Assembly (NCBI GenBank): GCA_051414805.1
Contig: CP166702.1
Location: 3,410,001 to 3,474,000 of the forward strand
Source: Xenophilus sp003671765
Lineage (GTDB): Bacteria > Pseudomonadota > Gammaproteobacteria > Burkholderiales > Burkholderiaceae_C
Direction: 5' to 3'
DNA length: 64,000 nt
Part shown: piece by piece, positions 1 through 8,289 of the stretch
How the letters are laid out: each line of letters opens with the position of its first letter
Numbering within the stretch: position 1 is the stretch's first letter
Program-made: the position numbers and the translations under genes
Notes under the pieces: model-generated
The model's database searches: none
Told to the model about the DNA's origin: nothing
The model's input: only the letters and a program-made list of their open reading frames with translations

Positions 1-532
1 CATTCAGGCCCGCGAGCTGCGCCGCGTCCTTGGTGGCCTGGCGCTGGCCTTCGTCGAAGTACGCAGGCACGGTGATCACGGCACCGTAGAGCTCGTCGTC
101 GAAGGTGTCCTCGGCGCGGTAGCGCAGCGTCGCCAGGATCTCGGCGCTCACTTCGACCGGCGACTTCAGGCCGGCCGCCGTGCGCACCTGCACCATGCCA
201 CCCTCGTCCACCAGGCCGTACGACATCGCATCGCGATTCGCCACGTCGGCCAGGCCGCGGCCCATGAGGCGCTTGACGGAGGTGATGGTGTTGGCCGGGT
301 CCTGCGCGCGCGCCGCCACGGCCTCGAAACCGATCTGGCGCCGCTCCTTGTCGAGGTAGCGAACGGCCGAAGGCAGGAGCACACGGCCCTGGTCATCGGG
401 CAGGCACTCGGCCACGCCGTGGCGCACGGCGGCGACGAGCGAATGCGTGGTGCCGAGGTCGATGCCGACGGCGATGCGCCGTTGGTGCGGGTCGGGTGCC
501 TGGCCGGGTTCGGAAATCTGGAGGAGTGCCAT
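1..532 (-). CDS. hscA: Fe-S cluster assembly chaperone HscA (N-terminal part, cut by window edge)
   Basis: Hsp70-type ATPase that works with HscB to release the Fe-S cluster from the scaffold IscU in the cytoplasm. About 177 N-terminal residues are visible. The phosphate-1 motif GIDLGTTHS lies near residues 23-31, and the nucleotide-binding-domain signature ITVPAYFDEGQRQATKDAA lies near the edge. The ATG at 530-532 gives a short N-terminal extension typical of HscA and absent from DnaK. The gene follows hscB by 20 bases and closes the visible isc operon. The C-terminal substrate-binding domain lies outside the window. HscA is favoured over DnaK because of the neighbours. Confidence 0.95.
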   Translation of the reverse strand, partial: MALLQISEPGQAPDPHQRRIAVGIDLGTTHSLVAAVRHGVAECLPDDQGRVLLPSAVRYLDKERRQIGFEAVAARAQDPANTITSVKRLMGRGLADVANRDAMSYGLVDEGGMVQVRTAAGLKSPVEVSAEILATLRYRAEDTFDDELYGAVITVPAYFDEGQRQATKDAAQLAGLN

Positions 533-552
533 GGAAACTGAGGAGCGAAGAC

Positions 553-1071
553 CTATTGTCCCAGCCGGTCGAAACGCTGGTCGACCTCGGAGGCAAAGCG
601 CTCGATGAACATGAGGGCTCTGACCTGCGCCGCCGCCGCCGGGAAGTCGCCCTTCTCGTCGATGAGCCAGTCCAGCGAAGACAGGGCCCGCGCACGTGCC
701 GCATCCACCTCGGCTTGCAACACCTCGAGAGCGGGTTCGTCGGCCGCCTCGTCGAGTGCCTCGCGCGACTCCATCTGCTGCATGAGGAACTCGGGCGGCA
801 TGGCGGTGTTGGTCTCGGCCTGCACCGGCGCGCCGTTCAGCTCGCAGAGGTAAGTGGCGCGCTGGAGCGGATCCTTCAGGCGCTGGTAGGCCTCGTTGAT
901 GCGCACCGACCACTGCATCGCCACGCGCTGGGCGGCTGCGCCCTGGGCCGCGAAGCGGTCCGGGTGTGCCTCGCGCTGCAGTTCCTTCCAGCGCGCGTCC
1001 AGCGCGGCGCGGTCCTGCGCGAAGGTCGCTGGCACGGCGAAGAGTTCGAAATCGGTGTCGTTGAGGTTCAT
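553..1071 (-). CDS. hscB: Fe-S cluster assembly co-chaperone HscB
   Basis: J-domain co-chaperone of 172 residues that delivers IscU to HscA and stimulates its ATPase. The N-terminal J domain carries the HPD motif in AHPDRF near residues 36-41. A C-terminal helical bundle rich in Glu and Ala (roughly residues 85-172) corresponds to the IscU-binding domain. The length matches the family (about 170). It lies between iscA and hscA, as in most beta- and gammaproteobacterial isc operons. A terminator-like hairpin separates it from iscA, so its expression may be lower than that of iscU and iscA. Confidence 0.95.
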   Translation of the reverse strand: MNLNDTDFELFAVPATFAQDRAALDARWKELQREAHPDRFAAQGAAAQRVAMQWSVRINEAYQRLKDPLQRATYLCELNGAPVQAETNTAMPPEFLMQQMESREALDEAADEPALEVLQAEVDAARARALSSLDWLIDEKGDFPAAAAQVRALMFIERFASEVDQRFDRLGQ

Positions 1072-1091
1072 GTCGATCGCAGGACTGCCAA

Positions 1092-1116
1092 CAAAAAGCC
1101 GCCTCGGGCGGCGGCT
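1092..1116 (-). terminator. Intrinsic terminator or attenuator between iscA and hscB
   Basis: Read on the minus strand, a 7-bp perfect GC stem (AGCCGCC/GGCGGCT, 1110-1116 with 1097-1103) with a 6-base loop is followed directly by a run of five T (1093-1097). It lies in the 74-base gap between the iscA stop and the hscB start, inside the isc operon. This is the layout of a Rho-independent terminator, so hscBA would be read by partial read-through or from another promoter. Confidence 0.7.
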
Positions 1117-1145
1117 CTTGCAATCGCCCTCGCCGCAGCGAGTGG

Positions 1146-1469
1146 CTAGATCCGAAAACTCTCGCCGCAGCCGCAGCGGTCGCGTTCGTTCGGGTTGTTG
1201 AACTTGAAGCCTTCGTTGAGCCCCTCGCGCACGAAGTCGAGCTGCGTGCCGTCAATGTAGGCCAGGCTCTTGGGGTCCACGAGCACCTTCACGCCATGGT
1301 CTTCGAAGACAACGTCCTCGGGCGCCATCTCGTCCACGTACTCCAGCTTGTAGGCCAGGCCCGAGCAGCCCGTCGTCTTGACACCCAGCCGCACGCCCAC
1401 CCCCTTGCCCCGCTTGGTCAGGTAGCGGTTCACGTGGCGGGCAGCGGCTTCGGTCAGGGTGACGGACAT
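1146..1469 (-). CDS. iscA: Iron-sulfur cluster carrier IscA
   Basis: A-type Fe-S carrier of 107 residues that takes clusters from IscU to apoproteins. The three conserved cysteines are visible: one in TTGCSGLAY (about residue 34) and two in the C-terminal CGCGESF motif (about residues 99-101). Length and motifs are typical of the HesB/IscA family. The ATG at 1467-1469 starts the conserved MSVTLTEAAA; upstream in-frame starts would run into iscU and were rejected. No good Shine-Dalgarno site is seen, and the 47 bases between iscU and iscA are largely a GTTC tetranucleotide repeat. Position in the operon supports IscA over ErpA. Confidence 0.93.
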   Translation of the reverse strand: MSVTLTEAAARHVNRYLTKRGKGVGVRLGVKTTGCSGLAYKLEYVDEMAPEDVVFEDHGVKVLVDPKSLAYIDGTQLDFVREGLNEGFKFNNPNERDRCGCGESFRI

Positions 1470-1484
1470 GGTGCGGGAGCGGAC

Positions 1485-1504
1485 GAACAAACGAACGAAC
1501 GAAC
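1485..1504 (-). repeat. Tetranucleotide tandem repeat in the iscU-iscA gap
   Basis: Five consecutive 4-base units (GAAC, AAAC, GAAC, GAAC, GAAC on the plus strand) fill the short space between the iscU stop and the iscA start. The same stretch is where an iscA ribosome binding site would be expected, so copy-number change would alter spacing upstream of iscA rather than a reading frame. Confidence 0.85.
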
Positions 1505-1516
1505 GAGAAGGAGGGA

Positions 1517-1933
1517 TCAGTGAACGGCTTCTTCGCCGGCCGGCGCCTTGGTGCCGTGCTTGGCCTTGTAGTCGTTCACGGCGGCCTTGATCGCGTCCTC
1601 GGCCAGGATCGAGCAGTGGATCTTCACCGGCGGCAGCGCCAGTTCCTCGGCGATCTGCGCGTTCTTGAGGGCCGCCGCTTCGTCGAGCGTCTTGCCCTTG
1701 ACCCATTCGGTCACGAGCGACGACGAGGCGATCGCCGAGCCGCAGCCGTAGGTCTTGAAACGCGCATCCTCGATCACGCCGGTCTCGGCATTGACCTTGA
1801 TCTGCAGCTTCATCACGTCGCCGCAGGCCGGTGCCCCGACCATGCCGGTGCCGACGGAGTCGTCGCCCTTGTCGAAGGAGCCGACGTTGCGCGGGTTCTC
1901 GTAGTGGTCGATGACCTTCTCGGAATAAGCCAT
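1517..1933 (-). CDS. iscU: Fe-S cluster scaffold protein IscU
   Basis: Scaffold on which IscS sulfur and iron are assembled into [2Fe-2S] clusters. The 138-residue protein has the three ligand cysteines in GAPACGDVMKL (near residue 37), KTYGCGSAIASSS (near 63) and KIHCSILAEDA (near 106), and the HscA-recognition motif LPPVK just before the last cysteine. The recognition motif reads LPPVKIHCS where the usual form is LPPVKxHCS, so it is intact. A good ribosome binding site (AAGAGGT) precedes the ATG. It sits 42 bases after iscS in the isc operon. The C-terminus has a short extra charged tail. Confidence 0.97.
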   Translation of the reverse strand: MAYSEKVIDHYENPRNVGSFDKGDDSVGTGMVGAPACGDVMKLQIKVNAETGVIEDARFKTYGCGSAIASSSLVTEWVKGKTLDEAAALKNAQIAEELALPPVKIHCSILAEDAIKAAVNDYKAKHGTKAPAGEEAVH

Positions 1934-1975
1934 GGTGTTACCTCTTCAATCGTGGTGTTCTACGGTGCGCGGCAC

Positions 1976-3196
1976 TCAGTGCGCCGCCCACTGGATGGTG
2001 CTCAGGTCGACGCCGTCCTGGTACATCTCCCACAGCGGGCTGAGCTCGCGCAGCTTGCTCACGTTGTGCTTGATGGTGGCAATGGCGTAATCGATCTCTT
2101 CCTCGGTCGTGAACCGGCCGATCGTCATGCGCAGGCTGCTGTGGGCCAGCTCGTCGCTGCGGCCGAGGGCACGCAGCACGTAGCTCGGCTCCAGGCTGGC
2201 CGAGGTGCAGGCCGACCCCGACGACACCGCCAGGCCCTTGATGCCCATGATGAGCGACTCGCCTTCGACGAAGTTGAAGCTCATGTTCAGGTTGTGCGGC
2301 ACGCGGTGCTCGAGGTCGCCGTTGATGAAGACCTGCTCGACGTCCTTCAGGCCATCCAGCAGACGCTTCTGCAGACGCTGGGCCTTGGCGATGTCGTCCT
2401 TCATCTCTGCCTTGGCGATGCGGAAGGCCTCGCCCATCCCGACGATCTGGTGCGTGGGGAGCGTGCCCGAACGCATGCCGCGCTCGTGGCCGCCGCCGTG
2501 CATCTGGGCTTCCAGCCGCACGCGCGGCTTGCGGCGCACGTAGAGCGCGCCGATGCCCTTCGGGCCGTAGGTCTTGTGGGAGGCCAGGCTCATCAGGTCG
2601 ATGGGCAGCTTGGCGACATCGATCTCGAGCTTGCCCGTGGCCTGCGCAGCGTCGACGTGGAAGATCACGCCCTTCTCGCGGCACAGATTGCCCAGCGCAA
2701 CCACGTCCTGGATGACGCCGATCTCGTTGTTCACATACATGACGCTCGCGAGGATGGTGTCCGGACGGATCGCCGCCTTGAACTTCTCCAGGTCGAGCAG
2801 GCCGTTCTCCTCGACGTCGAGGTAGGTCACCTCGAAGCCCTGGCGCTCCAGCTCGCGCATCACGTCCAGCACTGCCTTGTGCTCGGTCTTGACGGTGATC
2901 AGGTGCTTGCCCTTGCCCTTGTAGAAGTGCGCGGCGCCCTTGATGGCCAGGTTGTCGGACTCGGTGGCGCCGGAGGTCCACACGATCTCGCGCGGGTCGG
3001 CACCGATCAGGTCGGCCACCTGCGCGCGGGCCTTCTCGACGGCCTCCTCGGCCTCCCAGCCCCAGGCATGGCTGCGGGATGCCGGGTTGCCGAAGTGCTC
3101 GCGCAGCCAGGGAATCATCGCGTCGACCACGCGCGGGTCGACCGGCGTGGTGGCGCCGTAGTCCAGGTAGATCGGGAAATGGGGGGTCACATCCAT
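1976..3196 (-). CDS. iscS: Cysteine desulfurase IscS
   Basis: PLP-dependent enzyme that converts cysteine to alanine and passes the sulfur to IscU and other acceptors. The 406-residue length matches IscS (about 404). The N-terminus IYLDYGATTPVDPRVV, the PLP-lysine motif in SLASHKTYGPKGIGALYVRR and the mobile-loop cysteine in SSGSACTSASLEPSYVLRALG are all visible. The start at 3196 (MDVTPHF) was chosen because homology begins there; a longer frame reaches 3307 but would overlap iscR. It follows iscR by 79 bases as the second gene of the operon. Confidence 0.96.
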   Translation of the reverse strand: MDVTPHFPIYLDYGATTPVDPRVVDAMIPWLREHFGNPASRSHAWGWEAEEAVEKARAQVADLIGADPREIVWTSGATESDNLAIKGAAHFYKGKGKHLITVKTEHKAVLDVMRELERQGFEVTYLDVEENGLLDLEKFKAAIRPDTILASVMYVNNEIGVIQDVVALGNLCREKGVIFHVDAAQATGKLEIDVAKLPIDLMSLASHKTYGPKGIGALYVRRKPRVRLEAQMHGGGHERGMRSGTLPTHQIVGMGEAFRIAKAEMKDDIAKAQRLQKRLLDGLKDVEQVFINGDLEHRVPHNLNMSFNFVEGESLIMGIKGLAVSSGSACTSASLEPSYVLRALGRSDELAHSSLRMTIGRFTTEEEIDYAIATIKHNVSKLRELSPLWEMYQDGVDLSTIQWAAH

Positions 3197-3275
3197 GGCT
3201 TGCTCGTGCTGGCGTGGGTCAAACAATGCGCGTGGGCCGGCCGGGGCCGCAGCCGCCGGCGACTGGCCGGTCGAA

Positions 3276-3812
3276 TCAGGATTTGGCGAAGGCGTTGCCG
3301 AGGGCAAAGACCGAATTCGGCGCGTTCACGCGAATCGGCTTGACCACCGGCTGGCTCGAGATGGCGCGCTTCACGGCCGGCTTGTTCTCGATCTGGACGC
3401 CCTTGGCGATCTGGTCGTCGACCAGCTTCTGCAGCGTGACCGAATCGAGGAACTCGACCATCTTCTGGTTCAGCGAAGCCCAGAGCTCGTGCGTCATGCA
3501 GCGGCCGGCTTCGCCCAGGCAGTTTTCCTTGCCGCCGCACTGGGTGGCATCGATCGGCTCGTCGACCGAGACGATGATGTCGGCGACGGTGATGTCCGAG
3601 GCCTTGCGCCCCAGCGAATAGCCGCCGCCGGGGCCGCGGGTGGATTCGACGAGCTCGTGACGACGCAGCTTGCCGAACAGCTGCTCGAGGTAGGACAGCG
3701 AGATCTGCTGCCGCTGGCTGATGGCCGCCAGCGTGACCGGGCCGGTGTTCTGGCGCAGTGCCAGATCGATCATGGCGGTGACCGCAAAACGGCCCTTGGT
3801 TGTGAGACGCAT
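3276..3812 (-). CDS. iscR: Fe-S cluster-sensing transcription regulator IscR
   Basis: Rrf2-family regulator of 178 residues that represses the isc operon when loaded with a [2Fe-2S] cluster. The N-terminal winged helix (MRLTTKGRFAVTAMIDLAL) and the wing motif RGPGGGYSLGR are standard. The cluster ligands correspond to Cys92, Cys98, Cys105 and His108, close to the E. coli spacing. A ribosome binding site (GAAGGAG) lies 7 bases before the ATG. It is the first gene of the operon, so it should autoregulate from the 250-base region shared with the end of uvrB. The C-terminal 40 residues are poorly conserved. Confidence 0.96.
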   Translation of the reverse strand: MRLTTKGRFAVTAMIDLALRQNTGPVTLAAISQRQQISLSYLEQLFGKLRRHELVESTRGPGGGYSLGRKASDITVADIIVSVDEPIDATQCGGKENCLGEAGRCMTHELWASLNQKMVEFLDSVTLQKLVDDQIAKGVQIENKPAVKRAISSQPVVKPIRVNAPNSVFALGNAFAKS

Positions 3813-3955
3813 CGCAAGCTCCTTCGAAGTGCTTACCGTTGAAATGACACCTGGAACAGAGCCCGGGTGGCGTCGTCTCCGCCCCTGCCCGTCTCATGCC
3901 CATCGAGGATCAGAGACGGCCCTTCTTCGCGAAGTTCAGACTTTTCAGACTTTTG

Positions 3956-3972
3956 TTGAGTGTTTCGCTCAA
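3956..3972 (-). promoter_or_regulatory. Candidate IscR operator upstream of iscR
   Basis: An inverted repeat, TTGAG-N7-CTCAA, lies about 145 bases upstream of the iscR start, in an AT-rich patch within otherwise GC-rich DNA. With its flanks (AAACTTGAG and CTCAAC on the minus strand) it has the layout of the 25-bp type 1 IscR sites of Enterobacteria. The match is loose, so this is a candidate only. Confidence 0.4.
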
Positions 3973-4062
3973 GTTTATCAGAAAGCCCTGAGTTCTGCTC
4001 GGGTAAACCCGCTGAAACCGGTTCCATCCCGCGCGAAGGCGGCGGAACGCGGCACTCGACGG

Positions 4063-6174
4063 TCAGGAGCCGCCGGCCGGCAGGACCACGATGTTGTCGC
4101 CGCCCGCTGCGCCGAAGGCCTGCTCGCGCAGCAGCGCCAGCTGGTCGCGCACGCGCGCTGCCTTTTCGAACTCGAGGTTGCGGGCGTGCTCGAGCATCTG
4201 CTTCTCCAGCCGCTTGATCTCCCGGGCGATGTCCTTCTCGGACATGTCCTCGACCTTGGCGCGTTCCAGGTCGCGCTTGGCCGCCTCCTTGCCCGATTTC
4301 TCGCTGTAGACGCCGTCGATCAGCTCGCGCACCTGCTTGACGATGCTGCGCGGCACGATGCCGTTGGCCTCGTTGAAGGCGATCTGCTTGGCCCGCCGGC
4401 GCTCCGTCTCGTCGATGGCTTTCTTCATCGACGCCGTCATGTTGTCGGCGTACAGGATGGCCTTGCCGTGCAGGTTGCGCGCCGCCCGGCCGATGGTCTG
4501 GATCAGGCTGCGCTCGGCCCGCAGGAAGCCCTCCTTGTCGGCATCGAGGATGGCCACGAGCGACACCTCGGGTATGTCCAGCCCCTCGCGCAGCAGGTTG
4601 ATGCCCACCAGCACGTCGAAGGTGCCCAGGCGCAGGTCGCGTAGGATCTCGACCCGCTCCACCGTGTCCACGTCGCTGTGCAGGTAGCGCACCTTCACGC
4701 CGTTGTCGCCCAGGTAGTCGGTGAGCTGCTCGGCCATGCGCTTGGTCAGCGTGGTGATGAGCACGCGCTCGTTCTTCTCGACGCGGATGCGGATCTCCTG
4801 CAGCACGTCGTCGACCTGGTGCGTCGCCGGGCGCACCTCCACCTCGGGGTCGATGAGGCCCGTGGGCCGCACCAGCTGCTCGACCACCTGCCCGGTGTGC
4901 GTCTTCTCGTAGTCGGCCGGCGTGGCGGACACGAAGATGCATTGGCGCATGCGCGTCTCGAACTCCTCGAACTTCAGGGGCCGGTTGTCCAGCGCCGAAG
5001 GCAGCCGGAAGCCGTATTCCACCAGCGTCGTCTTGCGCGCCCGGTCGCCGTTGTACATGGCGCCCAGCTGGCCGATCATCTGGTGGCTCTCGTCCAGGAA
5101 CATGATCGCGTCCTTGGGCATGTAGTCCGTCAGCGTGGCCGGCGGCTGCCCCGGCGCGGCACCCGAGAGGTGGCGCGTGTAGTTCTCGATGCCCTTGCAG
5201 TGGCCGATCTCGGCCAGCATCTCCAGGTCGAAGCGGGTGCGCTGCTCCAGGCGCTGGGCCTCGACCAGCTTGCCGGCACCGACCAGTTCCTTGAGCCGGT
5301 CGGCGAGCTCGGCCTTGATGGTGTCGACGGCGCGCAGCGTCTTGTCGCGCGGCGTGACGTAGTGGCTCGACGGGTAGATGGTGAAGCGCGGCACCTTCTG
5401 CCGGATGCGGCCCGTGAGGGGGTCGAACAGCGACAGCGTCTCGATCTCGTCGTCGAAGAGCTCGATGCGCACGGCCAGTTCGCTGTGCTCGGCCGGGAAC
5501 ACGTCGATGGTGTCGCCGCGCACCCGGAAGGTGCCGCGTGCGAAGTCCTGTTCGTTGCGGGTGTACTGCATGCGGATCAGCCGGCCGATCAGGTCGCGCT
5601 GGCCGACCTTGTCGCCCACACGCATGATCAGCCGCATCTCCATGTAGTCCTCGGGCGTGCCAATGCCGTAGATCGCGCTCACCGTCGCCACGATCACCAC
5701 GTCGCGCCGCTCCAGCACGCTCTTGGTGGCCGACAGGCGCATCTGCTCGATGTGCTCGTTGATCGAGGAGTCCTTCTCGATGAACAGGTCGCGCTGCGGC
5801 ACGTAGGCCTCGGGCTGGTAGTAGTCGTAGTAGCTGACGAAGTACTCCACCGCGTTCTTCGGGAAGAACTCGCGGAACTCGCTGTACAGCTGCGCCGCCA
5901 GCGTCTTGTTGGGCGCGAAGACGATCGCCGGCCTGCCCAGCCGCGCGATCACGTTGGCCATGGTGTAGGTCTTGCCCGAGCCGGTCACGCCCAGCAGGGT
6001 CTGGAAGACCTCGCCGTCCTGCACGCCCTCGACCAGCTTGGCGATGGCGGTCGGCTGGTCGCCGGCCGGCGGGTAGGGCTGGAAGAGCTGGAACGGGGAA
6101 TCGGGGAAGCTGACGAACTCGCCCTCGCGGGGGGAGTCCAGGACGGCTTCGGGGGTGTCGGGGGCGGATGGCAT
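4063..6174 (-). CDS. uvrB: Excinuclease ABC subunit UvrB
   Basis: DNA-damage-verifying helicase-like subunit of nucleotide excision repair. The 703-residue length fits UvrB. Visible are the Walker A motif LLGVTGSGKTYTMANV (near residue 60), the beta-hairpin region around YFVSYYDYYQPEAYVP, the DEAD-like motif FLDESHQM, the helicase motif QTIGRAARN, and a C-terminal UVR domain (EIKRLEKQMLEHARNLEFE) that binds UvrC. The gene runs toward iscR, but the two are separate units with 250 bases between them. It is divergent from the aminotransferase gene at 6344. An alternative start nearer FPDSPFQLF is possible. Confidence 0.97.
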   Translation of the reverse strand: MPSAPDTPEAVLDSPREGEFVSFPDSPFQLFQPYPPAGDQPTAIAKLVEGVQDGEVFQTLLGVTGSGKTYTMANVIARLGRPAIVFAPNKTLAAQLYSEFREFFPKNAVEYFVSYYDYYQPEAYVPQRDLFIEKDSSINEHIEQMRLSATKSVLERRDVVIVATVSAIYGIGTPEDYMEMRLIMRVGDKVGQRDLIGRLIRMQYTRNEQDFARGTFRVRGDTIDVFPAEHSELAVRIELFDDEIETLSLFDPLTGRIRQKVPRFTIYPSSHYVTPRDKTLRAVDTIKAELADRLKELVGAGKLVEAQRLEQRTRFDLEMLAEIGHCKGIENYTRHLSGAAPGQPPATLTDYMPKDAIMFLDESHQMIGQLGAMYNGDRARKTTLVEYGFRLPSALDNRPLKFEEFETRMRQCIFVSATPADYEKTHTGQVVEQLVRPTGLIDPEVEVRPATHQVDDVLQEIRIRVEKNERVLITTLTKRMAEQLTDYLGDNGVKVRYLHSDVDTVERVEILRDLRLGTFDVLVGINLLREGLDIPEVSLVAILDADKEGFLRAERSLIQTIGRAARNLHGKAILYADNMTASMKKAIDETERRRAKQIAFNEANGIVPRSIVKQVRELIDGVYSEKSGKEAAKRDLERAKVEDMSEKDIAREIKRLEKQMLEHARNLEFEKAARVRDQLALLREQAFGAAGGDNIVVLPAGGS

Positions 6175-6343
6175 CGTGCGCTACAGAACAGGAGGGGACG
6201 GTTGTCGGGAGACGGTGTTCCAGTACAGCTGCAGACCGGCCCGGTAAAATTCAAGCGAACCCGCAAGGCTAGCGCAGCCGCGGGCTCGCCGAAAGCCCCG
6301 CCTTGTGCGCCGGGCAGCCCACCATCCGAAGGACTTTTTCCAA

Positions 6344-7540
6344 ATGTCTCTGTTCACCGCCGTCGAAATGGCGCCGCGCGACCCGATCCTGGGTCTCAAC
6401 GAACAATTTGCCGCCGACACCAACCCCAACAAGGTCAACCTGGGCGTGGGCGTGTACTACGACGACAACGGCAAGCTGCCCCTGCTCGAGTGCGTGAAGA
6501 AGGCCGAAGCCGACATGATGAAGGCGCCAAGCGCCCGCGGCTACCTGCCGATCGACGGCATCGCCGCCTATGACGCGGCCGTCAAGTCGCTGGTCTTCGG
6601 CGCCGACAGCGAACCGGTCAAGTCCGGCCGAGTCGCCACCGTCCAGGGACTGGGCGGCACCGGCGGCCTGAAGATCGGCGCCGACTTCCTCAAGAAGCTC
6701 AGCCCGAACGCCAAGGTGCTCATCAGCGACCCGAGCTGGGAGAACCACCGCGCCCTGTTCACCCAGGCCGGCTTCACCGTCGAGACGCATCCCTACTACG
6801 ACGCCGAAAAGCGCGGCGTGAACTTCGAGGGCATGCTGGCCGCGCTCAATGCCGCGCCCGCCGGCACCATCGTCGTGCTGCACGCCTGCTGCCACAACCC
6901 GACGGGCTACGACATCACCCCGGCCCAGTGGGACCAGGTCGTCGCCGCCGTCAAGGCCAACAATCTGACGCCCTTCCTGGACATGGCCTACCAGGGCTTC
7001 GGCAACGGCATCCAGGAAGACGGTGCCGTGATCGGCAAGTTCGTTGCGGCCGGCCTCAGCTTCTTCGTGTCGACCTCCTTCTCGAAGAGCTTCAGCCTCT
7101 ACGGCGAGCGCGTGGGCGCCCTGTCGGTGCTGTGCGCCGACAAGGACGAGGCCGCACGGGTGCTCTCGCAGCTCAAGATCATGATCCGTACCAACTACAG
7201 CAACCCGCCGACGCACGGCGGTGCGGTCGTCGCGGCCGTGCTGGGCAACCCCGAGCTGCGCGCCCTGTGGGAAGAAGAACTGGCCGGCATGCGCACCCGC
7301 ATCAAGGCCATGCGTCAGAAGCTGGTCGACGGCCTGAAGGCCGCCGGCGTGAAGCAGGACATGGGCTTCATCACGAGCCAGATCGGCATGTTCAGCTACT
7401 CGGGCCTGTCCAAGGACCAGATGGTCCGCCTGCGCAACGAGTTCGGCGTGTACGGCACCGACACCGGCCGCATGTGCGTGGCGGCGCTGAACAGCAAGAA
7501 CATCGACTACGTCTGCCAGGCCATCGCCAAGGTGGTCTGA
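6344..7540 (+). CDS. Aromatic amino acid / aspartate aminotransferase (TyrB/AspC type)
   Basis: PLP-dependent class I aminotransferase of 398 residues that exchanges amino groups between aromatic amino acids or aspartate and 2-oxoacids. The N-terminus MSLFTAVEMAPRDPILGLNE is characteristic of the TyrB/AspC subgroup. The PLP lysine lies in STSFSKSFSLYGERVGALS, and the HACCHNPTGYD and IRTNYSNPPTHGG motifs are present. The ATG at 6344 was chosen because it has an AAGGA ribosome binding site and begins the family homology; the frame stays open upstream. Substrate preference between aspartate and aromatic acids cannot be read from the sequence. It overlaps the probable start of the next gene closely. 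Confidence 0.93.
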   Translation: MSLFTAVEMAPRDPILGLNEQFAADTNPNKVNLGVGVYYDDNGKLPLLECVKKAEADMMKAPSARGYLPIDGIAAYDAAVKSLVFGADSEPVKSGRVATVQGLGGTGGLKIGADFLKKLSPNAKVLISDPSWENHRALFTQAGFTVETHPYYDAEKRGVNFEGMLAALNAAPAGTIVVLHACCHNPTGYDITPAQWDQVVAAVKANNLTPFLDMAYQGFGNGIQEDGAVIGKFVAAGLSFFVSTSFSKSFSLYGERVGALSVLCADKDEAARVLSQLKIMIRTNYSNPPTHGGAVVAAVLGNPELRALWEEELAGMRTRIKAMRQKLVDGLKAAGVKQDMGFITSQIGMFSYSGLSKDQMVRLRNEFGVYGTDTGRMCVAALNSKNIDYVCQAIAKVV

Positions 7541-7541
7541 A

Positions 7542-8213
7542 CTGAGCTCGTCTCTTGAACTGCCGGGCGGCGCCGTCAAGGCGCCGGCCCGGCTTTTTGT
7601 CGACCAGGCGCTGGCCAACCCCGCCAACCGCGCCATTCTCGAGCGCTTGCCCGCGCTGGGCCTGCCCGACGCATGGCTGGTCGCCGGCTGCCTGTTCCAG
7701 ACCGTGTGGAATCTGCGCACCGGCCGTCCGGCCATGGACGGCATCCGTGACTACGACCTCTTCTATTTCGACGCCGGCGACCTCTCGGCCGAGGCCGAGA
7801 ATGCCGTGGCGCGGCGCGTGGAAGCGGCGTGCGCCGACCTGCCGGTGACGCTGGAAGTCAAGAACCAGGCCCGCGTCCACACCTGGTACGAGGCGCATTT
7901 CGGCGCACCGTACGCCCCTTTGACCCACTCGATGGACGGCATCGACCGCTTCCTCGTCGAAGGCACCTGCGTCGGCCTGCAGGCGGGTGCCGACGGGCTG
8001 ACGCTGTACGCACCCGACGGGCTCGCCGGCCTCATGGGCGGCGTGCTGCGCCCCAACCGGCGCAGCCCCGATCCCCGGCTGTACGCCGCCAAGGCGGCCG
8101 ACTACCGACGCCGCTGGCCCTGGCTCACCGTGCTGGACACCGAAAGCCAGGCGCCCGCCCGCCCCTTGCTTGTGCATCGAATCGGCCTCCAGCCCCCGCC
8201 GGATGGGCGCTGA
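7542..8213 (+). CDS. Nucleotidyltransferase-like protein (COG3575 type), probable CTG start
   Basis: Predicted nucleotidyltransferase-fold protein of unknown substrate. The family signature LPDAWLVAGCLFQTVWN followed by DYDLFYFDAGDLSAEAE is clear, and DYD supplies the expected acidic pair. The family has some 30 residues before this signature. In this frame there is no ATG, GTG or TTG between the upstream stop at 7488 and a TTG at 7647 that would cut the fold. A CTG at 7542 lies 6 bases after AAGGTGG, a good ribosome binding site, and one base after the aminotransferase stop. I therefore propose a CTG start giving 223 residues. The last 12 residues are encoded by a palindromic repeat element. 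Confidence 0.7.
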   Translation: MSSSLELPGGAVKAPARLFVDQALANPANRAILERLPALGLPDAWLVAGCLFQTVWNLRTGRPAMDGIRDYDLFYFDAGDLSAEAENAVARRVEAACADLPVTLEVKNQARVHTWYEAHFGAPYAPLTHSMDGIDRFLVEGTCVGLQAGADGLTLYAPDGLAGLMGGVLRPNRRSPDPRLYAAKAADYRRRWPWLTVLDTESQAPARPLLVHRIGLQPPPDGR

Positions 8214-8232
8214 CAGCTATCGATTCGATAGC
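8178..8232 (-). repeat. Two-hairpin dispersed element, copy 1
   Basis: Copy of a 55-bp element found five times in the window. Read on the minus strand it starts with the perfect 17-base palindrome GCTATCGAATCGATAGC (8216-8232) and continues with a 38-base arm containing a second GC-rich hairpin and GCTGGAGGCCGATTCG. It spans the stop codon of the nucleotidyltransferase gene and encodes that protein's last 12 residues. Confidence 0.85.
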
Positions 8233-8289
8233 GGTCGGCACGACAGCCGCGCCCCGCGCGTGGCGCGGCTCTTGCATCCATCCGCGTCG

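Noticed and set aside
1485..1504. Classic phase variation of iscA by the tetranucleotide repeat
   Set aside because: The repeat lies outside coding sequence and has few units; on/off frame switching is not possible there.
1520..3343. Long open frame of about 600 codons on the plus strand, antisense to iscU and iscS
   Set aside because: It is a shadow of high-GC codon use; no family motifs and the opposite strand has certain genes. Similar long frames at 4678-6573, 15411-17306, 17922-19745 and 56229-58865 were dropped for the same reason.
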